Shown: in pieces, positions 8,123 through 15,032 of the stretch
How positions within the stretch are numbered: the first letter of the stretch is position 1
Layout: each line of letters starts with the position of its first letter
NCBI GenBank assembly: GCA_018644665.1
Contig: JABGQA010000139.1
Coordinates: forward strand, 1 to 33,444
Direction: 5' to 3'
DNA length: 33,444 nucleotides
Origin: Candidatus Poribacteria bacterium
Lineage (GTDB): Bacteria > Poribacteria > WGA-4E > GCA-2687025
Notes under the pieces: model-generated
What the model saw: only the letters and a program-made list of their open reading frames with translations
The model's database searches: none
What the model was told of the DNA's origin: nothing
Translations under genes and position numbers: made by a program

Positions 8123-8787
8123 ACATCTCCCCGATGCCCAGGCGGGAGTACCCGACGGAGACCGTCGTATACGGCCTTTGCTGGCGCTGGGCAGCCGGGC
8201 TGGCCAGCTTCCTCAGTCACGCGCGGGTCCACAACCTCGACCACGTTCCGCCGGCCGGGCCCCTGCTGGTAGCCGCGAACCACTCCAGCTACTTGGATCC
8301 GATCTACCTCGGCAGCGCGATCTCCCGCCCGACCAGGTACATGGCGAAGGACACCCTTTTCCGCGGCCCCCTTGGCGCGCTCATCTCCCGTCTGGGCGCG
8401 TTCCCCGTGCGGCGCGGCGACGCAGACCCCGGAGCGATACGTACCGCGATGCGCTCGCTCAAACAGGGCGACGTGCTGATAATGTTCCCGGAAGGAACGC
8501 GAGGCCAAGGCGCCGATATGCTCGATGCCCAGAAGGGCATAGGCTTTCTGGCAACGCGCACGGGCGCCGCGGTGCTGCCGGCCTATCTGCACGGAATGGC
8601 CGAGGTATTCGGGCGCGCGCGAGGCTGGCCGCGACCGGGACAGGTCGAGATTGTCTTCGGCGAGCCCCGCCAGTACTTGCGGGACGACGACCCGAGCGAG
8701 GCGGCTGTGGAGGTCGTGCGGGACATCAAGCTGCTCGGTTCGTCGATCGACTCCCTGAAACTTGACCGTGCACGGAGGGTGGGCTAA
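8119..8787 (+). CDS. plsC: 1-acyl-sn-glycerol-3-phosphate acyltransferase
   Basis: A 222-residue membrane-associated acyltransferase that makes phosphatidic acid from lysophosphatidic acid. The catalytic HX4D box is NHSSYLD at about 54-60, the second block is AKDTLF..G, and the substrate-binding FPEGTR motif is at about 122-127, followed by GIGFLA and the LPAYLHG strand. The N-terminal ~35 residues carry a hydrophobic patch suited to membrane contact. It starts within the cmk stop (ATGA); an ATG six codons in is an alternative start. The stop codon TAA is also the first part of the -10 element of the tRNA promoter. In several phyla ispH and rpsA follow plsC; here the tRNA comes next. Confidence 0.92.
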   Translation: MNISPMPRREYPTETVVYGLCWRWAAGLASFLSHARVHNLDHVPPAGPLLVAANHSSYLDPIYLGSAISRPTRYMAKDTLFRGPLGALISRLGAFPVRRGDADPGAIRTAMRSLKQGDVLIMFPEGTRGQGADMLDAQKGIGFLATRTGAAVLPAYLHGMAEVFGRARGWPRPGQVEIVFGEPRQYLRDDDPSEAAVEVVRDIKLLGSSIDSLKLDRARRVG

Positions 8788-8790
8788 CAT
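8762..8790 (+). promoter_or_regulatory. Predicted promoter of tRNA-Ala inside the end of plsC
   Basis: TTGACC (8762-8767), a 17-base spacer and TAACAT (8785-8790). Initiation near 8797 would give a 5-base 5' leader before the mature tRNA, removable by RNase P. The -10 overlaps the plsC stop codon. Confidence 0.6.
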
Positions 8791-8801
8791 GGTTTTTGCG
8801 T

Positions 8802-8877
8802 GGGGGGTTAGCTCAGTTGGGAGAGCGCCTGAATGGCATTCAGGAGGTCATCGGTTCAACTCCGATACTCTCCACCA
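8802..8877 (+). tRNA. tRNA-Ala, anticodon GGC, CCA encoded
   Basis: All four arms fold. The acceptor is 8802-8808 with 8867-8873, including the G3:U70 wobble pair that is the alanine identity element. The D stem is GCTC/GAGC (8811-8814, 8823-8826). The anticodon stem is CCTGA/TCAGG with the 7-base loop ATGGCAT, giving anticodon GGC at 8835-8837. The T stem is ATCGG/CCGAT around TTCAACT. The discriminator is A8874 and CCA (8875-8877) is in the DNA. It reads codon GCC (and GCU), heavily used in this GC-rich DNA. Confidence 0.97.
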
Positions 8878-8904
8878 CGCTCACACCTGCACGGCCCTTG
8901 AGCC

Positions 8905-8926
8905 GGCGGGTGTTTTCGTGCCCGCC
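8905..8926 (+). terminator. Possible bidirectional terminator hairpin
   Basis: GGCGGG (8905-8910) and CCCGCC (8921-8926) can pair around a 10-base T-rich loop, between the tRNA and the convergent receptor gene that ends at 8941. A clear U-tract is missing on both strands, so this is only a candidate. Confidence 0.35.
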
Positions 8927-8940
8927 CGATTTCCGCCCGC

Positions 8941-10956
8941 CTAGAACGTCGCCGTGACGCCGAACGTCGGCGTTGCCGGTAGGAAGTTCTCCTCCGTTCG
9001 GGCGTAGTTCTCCGCAACGTCGTACGAATACTCCTGCACGTTCTTCCGCGCATACGCGTTGGTGACCTGTAGGTAGGCGACCAGGCTCCACGTCGCGAAC
9101 GCGTACGCCTTCGTTAGGCGGATGTCGAGGCTGTGGAAGGGGGGCGTCCTGTCGTCGCCATCGGGCAATCCGACGGACGCGGAAACGACGTTCCCGACGC
9201 CATCTCGCACGAACCGGACAGGTGATACCGGTGTCCCCGTGTGGAACCGCCACGCCGCCGTCAGGGTCGCGCTCTCCGTGATGTTCGTCGAGCCGTTGAG
9301 AATGATCGCGTGGCGGCGATCGAAGTCCGACGGATACGTGACCTCGCCCACTGCGCGTTCGGAGACGGCGTACGCATAGACCGCAGTCCACGTAGCCGTC
9401 GGGCTGGGCCGTCCACGTGCGAATAACTCCCAGCCATACGCCGAGCCCGAATCCGACAGATGGTAGTACTGCGACTTCCGCCCGATGTCGCGGTCGCGTC
9501 CAGTAAGCTCCGACAGGCCCTTGTAGTACGCCTCCGCGCGGGCGGCGAGGCGTGTGTCGGGCGACCACTCGATGCCGGTAACGAAGTGCGCCGCGCGCTC
9601 CGGTGGCGTGGCCTCACCGATGCCGGCCTCGACCGGGATGTTCGCCGGCCCGACCGGCTGCGCGACAGAGCCCACGCCGACCCGCCAGGTCGTCCGCGGC
9701 AGCACGCGCACGGCGACCGCCGCCCGAGGGCTCAGCGACACCGCGGATCGGTATGATTGCCACAGGGCTCGCACGCCGTACACCGCGCCCACCGCCTCGG
9801 ATAGACGCCATTCATCCTGTGCGTACGCGGACGCGTCGAGGCCGCCCACGTTTGCCGTCACGGTGATCGTATCAGGATCATCCGTGAGTTCCGGGAACGG
9901 TGATATCGTCTCGCGGTAGTCGTACACGCCCGCAGAGGCGCGCAGCTCGGCGCCGGCCTCAACGGCGTGTGCAGTCGGGGAGGAGAGGCGCGCGATACCC
10001 CGCGCGCCGGCGTACGTGAGATCCCTGCCGTCCCAGTCGGTCGAGCCCTCGACGCGCTCGGCCGCCGCGAAGCCGACGTACGGCATCGCTTCGAAGCTGA
10101 GCCGACCGTCTCGCGGGCCACGCCAGCGCAACCACGTCACAGAGTTCTCGTACGCCGAGTCGAGATCGTCGTGGTCGCCATCCTTGTCGATGAGATTCGT
10201 GTCCCTCCCGTAGAGGCTGGACACCGTCACGGAACCCCCGCTCTCTAGCGGGAACTCGACCTTCGTGTAGAGGTCGGTGTAGCGCGGGCGGAACTTCTCA
10301 TCCATCGGCTGTATGGCGTCGACGAGCGCCAGCGCGAGGTCTATGTAGCCGCGCCGAGCGGCGAACAGGTACACCCCGTCGCCGACAGCCCCTTCCGCCA
10401 GGAACATCGTCTTCAGCAGGTCGAGGCCGACCGTCGCGCGCTTCTCGCGCCCTGGCGACCGCGTGGTCATATCCAACACTCCTGCCGCTGCCGACCCGTA
10501 CGACGCGGGGTAGGCGCCCATGAGGAGAGTCGCGCCACTGACCAGGGAGCGGTCGATGCTAGACAACGGGCCGCCGAAGTCCTGGAGATGGAACGGCTCG
10601 TACAATTCCATGCCGTCGAGGCGGACCACGACATCACTCCGCTCGCCGCCTCGCAGATGGAAGCGCGCGGTGAAGTCGTTCGACGCTACCCCGGGGAACA
10701 TGTGGACTGCGCGCAGAATGTCGTTGTCGAGGAGCGGAAGGTCGGCCACCTCGGGCATGTCCACGTCGTGGGCAGACGCGGCTTGCCGTACGATGGTGTA
10801 CGAGCTTGGCGTCACGACGATCGGCGGCAGCGCGCGTTCGGCCGCACGTCTCTCCGCACGTTCGGCGGCGCCGTCGTCCGCACGGGCGCCGAAGGACGCC
10901 CACAGCGCGAGCAGTACTGCCGCGGACGCCGCTACACGGGGGCCAATTCGCGGCAT
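8941..10956 (-). CDS. TonB-dependent outer membrane receptor
   Basis: A 671-residue protein with a Sec signal peptide (about 1-26, ending FGARA), then a TonB-box-like PPIVVTPSSYTIV. The plug domain occupies about 65-190 (DILRAVHMFPGVASNDF, FHLRGGERSDVVVRLDGMELYEPFH, ASYGSAAAGVLDMTTRS). The rest is a beta barrel of alternating aromatic strands that ends in phenylalanine, as outer membrane barrels do. It would import an unknown ligand with energy from TonB. The plug lacks an N-terminal carboxypeptidase-like extension. The ATG at 10956 overlaps the end of the upstream oxidoreductase gene by 25 bases, with GGAG just before it, so the two are probably one operon and the ligand may be related to that enzyme's substrate. 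Confidence 0.88.
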   Translation of the reverse strand: MPRIGPRVAASAAVLLALWASFGARADDGAAERAERRAAERALPPIVVTPSSYTIVRQAASAHDVDMPEVADLPLLDNDILRAVHMFPGVASNDFTARFHLRGGERSDVVVRLDGMELYEPFHLQDFGGPLSSIDRSLVSGATLLMGAYPASYGSAAAGVLDMTTRSPGREKRATVGLDLLKTMFLAEGAVGDGVYLFAARRGYIDLALALVDAIQPMDEKFRPRYTDLYTKVEFPLESGGSVTVSSLYGRDTNLIDKDGDHDDLDSAYENSVTWLRWRGPRDGRLSFEAMPYVGFAAAERVEGSTDWDGRDLTYAGARGIARLSSPTAHAVEAGAELRASAGVYDYRETISPFPELTDDPDTITVTANVGGLDASAYAQDEWRLSEAVGAVYGVRALWQSYRSAVSLSPRAAVAVRVLPRTTWRVGVGSVAQPVGPANIPVEAGIGEATPPERAAHFVTGIEWSPDTRLAARAEAYYKGLSELTGRDRDIGRKSQYYHLSDSGSAYGWELFARGRPSPTATWTAVYAYAVSERAVGEVTYPSDFDRRHAIILNGSTNITESATLTAAWRFHTGTPVSPVRFVRDGVGNVVSASVGLPDGDDRTPPFHSLDIRLTKAYAFATWSLVAYLQVTNAYARKNVQEYSYDVAENYARTEENFLPATPTFGVTATF

Positions 10957-11972
10957 TTCTCCAACACCGATATCTGGCGCAGCACGCTCTCGGCCGTGAT
11001 GGCCAGAGGCGCGTCACCGACGAGCGATGGATACAGATCCTCGTACAATCGCCGGTTGCGTACGCCGAACGATTCGCGAGGCGCTTCGTACACCTCCTCG
11101 ACCCACGGCAGCTTCTCACTGTTGTAGCTGCGGTCGGGCGTCGGCTCGCGGTCTATCGGCCGGGCGGGTACCGCGGAGGGGTCGAAGTACTTCCACTCGA
11201 GCTTGCTGTCCGACCCGCGCAACCCGCCTTGCGTCCCCATGATGAGCCAACGGTCCTGGGCATACGCGCAGTTCGTGGTTATCTCGATGTCGACGGTGGG
11301 CGCCCCTGCGGCGGACAGCATCACCTTGACATGGTTGTCGGCGTCGCCGGAGTACAGGCTCGTCGAACGCCGCTCACATGCGACTTCCGGTTCCGCGTCC
11401 CCTAGCAGCAGCAGCGCTTGGTCGATGACGTGCGCGCCCGAGTTGTTCAGTTCGCCGCCGCCGTATTCCTTGAGCGTCTGCCAGTCCCACCGGCGGGCGA
11501 ACCGGTGCCACTGCATCTTGATCTGGACGATCTCGCCCAAGACGCCGGACGCGACCACGTCACGGACCTTGATGCAGTCAGGCGAGTAGCGGTAGTTCTG
11601 GCTCGCCGTGACGACGACCCCCGCGCTCGCAGCGGCGTCCATCATCCGTCGGGCCCCGTCCAGCGACGTCGCGAACGGCTTCTCCACGAGCACGTGCTTG
11701 CCCGCCTCTGCCGCTCGCACGGTGAAGTCCTCGTGCAGGTGCGACGGCGATGCCACGACGATTAGGCCCAAGCTCTCGTCTGCCAGCATATCCGCGTAGT
11801 CGTCGTGCGTATCGCATCCGAGCCGGTCGCTCGCCTCGGCCTGGCGTTCGGCGTTGGGGTCGCTCACGGCGCCGACGGCGTACTGCTCGGGCAACTGCTC
11901 CAACGTGAGCGCGTGGAGACTCCACCCCGCTCGGCCCAATCCGGCCACGCCTACTCTGACTATGTCGCTCAT
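10932..11972 (-). CDS. Gfo/Idh/MocA family NAD(P)-dependent oxidoreductase
   Basis: A 346-residue protein. The N-terminal Rossmann fold has GVAGLGRAGWSLHA at about 8-21, followed by VASPSHLHEDF and the family's EKP motif (VLVEKPFATSL, catalytic-site Lys). The C-terminal domain has the GGGELNNSGAHVIDQALLLLG segment (typically GGGxxxDxGxHxxD; here Asn replaces the first Asp) with the catalytic-region His. Such enzymes oxidise sugars, inositols or related diols; the substrate is not readable. The ATG at 11972 follows AGAGGA; the frame extends upstream over the nth gene but without family similarity. It overlaps the TonB-dependent receptor gene by 25 bases and is divergent from nth. Confidence 0.9.
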   Translation of the reverse strand: MSDIVRVGVAGLGRAGWSLHALTLEQLPEQYAVGAVSDPNAERQAEASDRLGCDTHDDYADMLADESLGLIVVASPSHLHEDFTVRAAEAGKHVLVEKPFATSLDGARRMMDAAASAGVVVTASQNYRYSPDCIKVRDVVASGVLGEIVQIKMQWHRFARRWDWQTLKEYGGGELNNSGAHVIDQALLLLGDAEPEVACERRSTSLYSGDADNHVKVMLSAAGAPTVDIEITTNCAYAQDRWLIMGTQGGLRGSDSKLEWKYFDPSAVPARPIDREPTPDRSYNSEKLPWVEEVYEAPRESFGVRNRRLYEDLYPSLVGDAPLAITAESVLRQISVLEKCRELAPV

Positions 11973-12077
11973 GGTGTCCTCTGCTGCTGGCCCGCGCGCG
12001 CCACGGCCGGCTACCCGCCGTCGCGTCGCGCGAGTAGTTTGCCGCCGCGCGGCCAGGTTGGCAATCGTCGCGCGGCG

Positions 12078-12106
12078 TTGCCGCCTGCGCCACGGTCGAG
12101 TAGAAC
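12078..12106 (+). promoter_or_regulatory. Predicted promoter of nth
   Basis: TTGCCG (12078-12083), a 17-base spacer and TAGAAC (12101-12106) lie in the 180-base divergent region, placing initiation about 40 bases before the nth start. Confidence 0.4.
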
Positions 12107-12152
12107 GAGAGCCCGGCCACAACGCATCGCCACAGCTTGGAGAGCCCGCTGC

Positions 12153-12773
12153 ATGAGTGTGGACGAACTGCTTCGGCGTCTGGACACCACCTACCCGGAC
12201 CCGGTGTGCGCCTTGCAGCACCGTAACGCGTACGAACTGACCGTCGCGGTGATCCTGTCGGCGCAGTGCACGGACAAGATGGTCAACCAGGTGACCCCGG
12301 AGCTGTTCGCCGCGTACCCGACGGTCCACGACCTCGCCGACGCGGGGATCCCCGACGTCGAGCGGATCATCTTCCGTACCGGCTTCTACCGCAACAAGGC
12401 GAAGCATCTCGTAGGGATGGGGCAACGGGTTCGCGACGAATACGGCGGCGAGATCCCCGACGACTTCGACGACCTGGTCTCGCTCCCCGGCGTGGCGCGG
12501 AAGACGGCGAACGTCGTGCTCGGGGAGTGGTACAAGCGGCCGAACGGCGTGGTCGTTGACACGCACGTGGGCCGCATCAGCACGCTGCTAGGCCTGTCGG
12601 CGGCGAAGGGGCCGGACAAGATCGCGGCAGAGCTTGAGGCCGCTCTGCCGCGGGATCACTGGATTAGGTTCCCGCTACAGTTGATCGAGCATGGTCGGCA
12701 GGTCTGCGTGGCGCGAAGGCCCAACTGCGGCGCTTGCGTGCTGGCAGACATATGCCCCGGCGCGTTGGGATGA
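12153..12773 (+). CDS. nth: Endonuclease III (DNA glycosylase/AP lyase)
   Basis: A 206-residue base-excision repair enzyme that removes oxidised pyrimidines and nicks the abasic site. The helix-hairpin-helix is LPGVARKTANVVLGEW with the catalytic Lys, and the catalytic Asp lies in VDTHVGR. The C-terminus binds a 4Fe-4S cluster through Cys spaced 6-2-5 (CVARRPNCGACVLADIC). The length is standard. The ATG at 12153 matches the family start; the frame is open further upstream but that part is Arg/Ala-rich and unlike Nth. The gene ends 2 bases before the stop of the convergent ferritin-like gene. Confidence 0.95.
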   Translation: MSVDELLRRLDTTYPDPVCALQHRNAYELTVAVILSAQCTDKMVNQVTPELFAAYPTVHDLADAGIPDVERIIFRTGFYRNKAKHLVGMGQRVRDEYGGEIPDDFDDLVSLPGVARKTANVVLGEWYKRPNGVVVDTHVGRISTLLGLSAAKGPDKIAAELEAALPRDHWIRFPLQLIEHGRQVCVARRPNCGACVLADICPGALG

Positions 12774-12775
12774 CC

Positions 12776-13243
12776 CTATCCGCGGGTCTCGTACTCCTTG
12801 AGGAAGCCCTGGAACTCGACCTTGTGCGTCTCCTCGTCGGCGAGGCAACGGATGCACAGATCCTGCGTGACATAGTCCACGCCGTCGCATAGCGCGATCA
12901 CGTGGTTATACTGCTCGATGACGGCCGTCTCGGCGTCGATGACGCCGCGTATGACCGTGACGATGTCCGTCGAGTCCTCGGGCGGCTGAAGGGACGTCTG
13001 CGTGGCCTTGAACGCCTGGGACCCCGGCACCGTGCCGCCCAGTTCCTTTATCCGTGCCGCCACGGCCTGTGCGTGACCGACCTCGGCCACCACGTCTCCC
13101 GCCAGCGACTGCTTGATCTCGGCGGCGCGCACGCCGTCCGGGTTGATCGAGCACGCGATGAAGTTGAGCGCCGCCTCCAACTCCATCCAGTACACCTCTA
13201 TGAGTCCCTCGACGATCTGGTCCCGGAGCGCCTGGTCCGCCAT
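12776..13243 (-). CDS. Ferritin-like di-iron protein
   Basis: A 155-residue four-helix protein. Helix 1 supplies Glu residues (E21/E23 in WMELEAALNF), helix 2 has ExxH (E54, H57 in AEVGHA), helix 3 has E105/E110 (DAETAVIEQYN), and helix 4 has ExxH (E137, H140 in DEETHKVEF). Two E/ExxH sets define a ferritin/bacterioferritin/rubrerythrin-type di-iron centre. No rubredoxin Cys pairs and no haem-binding Met of bacterioferritin are obvious, so it may be a ferroxidase-type or peroxide-protection protein. The ATG at 13243 follows GGGGGA. It is convergent with nth and downstream of rsmD. Confidence 0.85.
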   Translation of the reverse strand: MADQALRDQIVEGLIEVYWMELEAALNFIACSINPDGVRAAEIKQSLAGDVVAEVGHAQAVAARIKELGGTVPGSQAFKATQTSLQPPEDSTDIVTVIRGVIDAETAVIEQYNHVIALCDGVDYVTQDLCIRCLADEETHKVEFQGFLKEYETRG

Positions 13244-13312
13244 ACGTGGTGTCCCCCTATGTGGTGAGCGTGTTGTAGTCAGTGTACACCGTCGGCCGCC
13301 GCGCTGCGGCAG

Positions 13313-13885
13313 TTACTCCGTGCCGCTTTCCGACCGGCGGAAGAACGACAGGACCGTGTCGCCGTACCGCTGCGCGCGCGTGCGCGTCAGCCGCCCGTAC
13401 GCCGCCGCGATGTCTGCGTCCCGCGCGTGCTCGACGACCACCGTGACATCATCCGCCACGGACTCGCAGTCGCCGCCGAGAGCGTGCAACGTGGCGGCGG
13501 CGTCCGGCGTGTCGTACGGCGGGTCTAGGAACACGAGGTCGTACGCGTCGTCGGCAGGCGACGGGCCGCTGAGATGCGCGTTCACGGTGGACTTAACGAC
13601 GGTTACGACCTCTGGAGCTACACGTAGCCCGCGAAGGTTCCCGCGGATAGCCGCGATGGACTTGGGGTTCCGGTCTACGAACGTCGCTCGCCGCGCCCCA
13701 CGACTGAGCGCTTCGATGCCCAGTGCGCCCGAGCCTGCGTACAGATCCAGGACGACCGCTTCGCACACTTCGTCCCTGAGAATCGCGAAGAGCGACTCCT
13801 TGACGCGATCGCTCGTGGGCCGCGTGTGGCCACCTTTGGGAGCGGTCAGAGTACGGCCGCCGTAGGTCCCCGCTACAACTCTCAT
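13313..13885 (-). CDS. rsmD: 16S rRNA (guanine(966)-N(2))-methyltransferase
   Basis: A 190-residue Rossmann-fold methyltransferase that modifies G966 of the small ribosomal subunit RNA. It starts MRVVAGTYGGRTL and has the RsmD-specific TRPTSDRVKESLF, the AdoMet loop DLYAGSGALGIEALSRGA at about 47-64, and the catalytic DPPY motif (FLDPPYDT). The length is normal. The ribosome site is poor (GGCGGCGGCG). It is 24 bases after the alcohol dehydrogenase gene on the same strand, so probably cotranscribed with it. The usual neighbour coaD is not in the window. Confidence 0.95.
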   Translation of the reverse strand: MRVVAGTYGGRTLTAPKGGHTRPTSDRVKESLFAILRDEVCEAVVLDLYAGSGALGIEALSRGARRATFVDRNPKSIAAIRGNLRGLRVAPEVVTVVKSTVNAHLSGPSPADDAYDLVFLDPPYDTPDAAATLHALGGDCESVADDVTVVVEHARDADIAAAYGRLTRTRAQRYGDTVLSFFRRSESGTE

Positions 13886-13909
13886 CGCGCCGCCGCCACT
13901 GCGGTCCCT

Positions 13910-14872
13910 CTACTCCATGTGGATCATGACTTTGACAGCGCCTTCCTTCCGACCGACGAACAGTTCGTAACCCGTCTGCACGTCGTCGGTGGTGAACGGC
14001 ATGTCATGGCTCAGGATCGGCGTCACGTCAAGACGGCCCTGGTGGATCATGTCGATGGCGAGGGGGTAGTCGTGCTGGCAGTCGGGGCCGACGGAACTGA
14101 TGAGGGAGATGTTCTTGCCGAACATCTCACCGAACGGGACCGGGTACACGGCGTCGTCCGGCACGCCGAACGCCAGGACCGTGCCCTCCCGCCGCACCAG
14201 CGACACGCACGCGGCGAGCGTCTCGGTGTTGTGCCCCACGATCTCGACGACGATGTCCGCCATCTCTCCGCCGGTGATGTCCCGCACACGCGCGACGACA
14301 TCCTCCTCGCCGGAGTTGACCACGTGCGTCGCTCCCATCGCCTCGGCGAGCGCCAACCGCTCGGGCACGCGCTCGACGCCGACGATCGTCTTCGCGCCGA
14401 GGTTGCTGAACAGGCGGTTGAATAGGAGCCCCATCGGCCCCTGCCCATAGACCACGGTCTTTGCTCCGAGCATGTTCGGCAGCTTCCGGCACGCCCAGAT
14501 GACCGTCCCCAACGGTTGGGCCATGAGAATCTCGTTGCTGAACCCGTCCGGCAGGTGGACGGTTCGCACGGCGTCAGCGAGGAAGTACTCCGCCATCCCG
14601 TGTTGCCCGTCCGGGACCGACAGCACTTGGTCGCCGACCGCGAGTCGCGGCGACGTGCTCTCCGCAACGGTGCCAAGGCATTCGTGTGCCGACAGGCCCG
14701 GAGGCTGCGGGTACGTCCCACGATCGTATGAAAAGTAGGGCATGTCGCTCGCGCAGAGACAGACGCGGTTGGTCTTGACGACGACACGATCCGGCCCCGC
14801 GCCGGCCAGCGACGGTACTGGTATATCGACCATGTCGTACGTGCGTGGGGCGATGAGTCGAGCGGCTCTCAC
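13910..14872 (-). CDS. Zinc-type medium-chain alcohol/sugar dehydrogenase (MDR family)
   Basis: A 320-residue MDR protein. The catalytic zinc region is CLCASDMPYF with the Cys, then SAHECLGTV, where GHE has become AHE. The four-Cys structural-zinc loop normally after it is absent. The cofactor domain has VYGQGPMGLLF with a Rossmann glycine pattern, GVERVPERLALAEAMGA and VEIVGH. The substrate is unknown; sugar alcohols or short diols are typical of this subgroup. I chose GTG at 14872, preceded by AAGGAG at 8 bases. The open frame continues 103 codons further, but that part overlaps the divergent gene and has no MDR similarity. A strong promoter is seen just upstream. Confidence 0.85.
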   Translation of the reverse strand: MRAARLIAPRTYDMVDIPVPSLAGAGPDRVVVKTNRVCLCASDMPYFSYDRGTYPQPPGLSAHECLGTVAESTSPRLAVGDQVLSVPDGQHGMAEYFLADAVRTVHLPDGFSNEILMAQPLGTVIWACRKLPNMLGAKTVVYGQGPMGLLFNRLFSNLGAKTIVGVERVPERLALAEAMGATHVVNSGEEDVVARVRDITGGEMADIVVEIVGHNTETLAACVSLVRREGTVLAFGVPDDAVYPVPFGEMFGKNISLISSVGPDCQHDYPLAIDMIHQGRLDVTPILSHDMPFTTDDVQTGYELFVGRKEGAVKVMIHME

Positions 14873-14916
14873 GGGGCGTGCTCCTTCGCGTCTCTCTTGC
14901 TCGGGCGAACCGCGCG

Positions 14917-14946
14917 ATTCTAGCACTGGCGCGGCCGGAGTGTCAC
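14917..14946 (-). promoter_or_regulatory. Predicted promoter of the MDR dehydrogenase and rsmD
   Basis: On the minus strand GTGACA (14946-14941), an 18-base spacer ending in TGC, then TAGAAT (14922-14917). This is the best sigma-70-like match in the window: 5 of 6 in each hexamer plus an extended -10. The leader to the GTG start is about 38 bases. Confidence 0.6.
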
Positions 14947-15001
14947 GGCCGCCTGTGGCGCGGCGTGTGCAGAGGCCGGTATCCTGAGATGGCACAACGC
15001 T

Positions 15002-15010
15002 TGCTATACT
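15002..15010 (+). promoter_or_regulatory. Predicted extended -10 promoter of the YCF48/hydrolase/PEGA operon
   Basis: TGC followed by TATACT (15005-15010) with no convincing -35. Initiation near 15017 would give a short leader of about 16 bases to the ATG at 15033, or an almost leaderless message if the GTG at 15018 is used. Confidence 0.5.
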
Positions 15011-15032
15011 ACGGCACGTGGGGATCCCGACA

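Noticed and set aside
11805..12152. N-terminal extension of nth to 322 residues
   Set aside because: The extra 116 residues overlap the start of the Gfo/Idh/MocA gene and do not resemble endonuclease III.
13282..13289. GTGTACAC palindrome upstream of the ferritin-like gene as an operator, with TACACT as -10
   Set aside because: No matching -35 and only an 8-base palindrome, which is expected often by chance.
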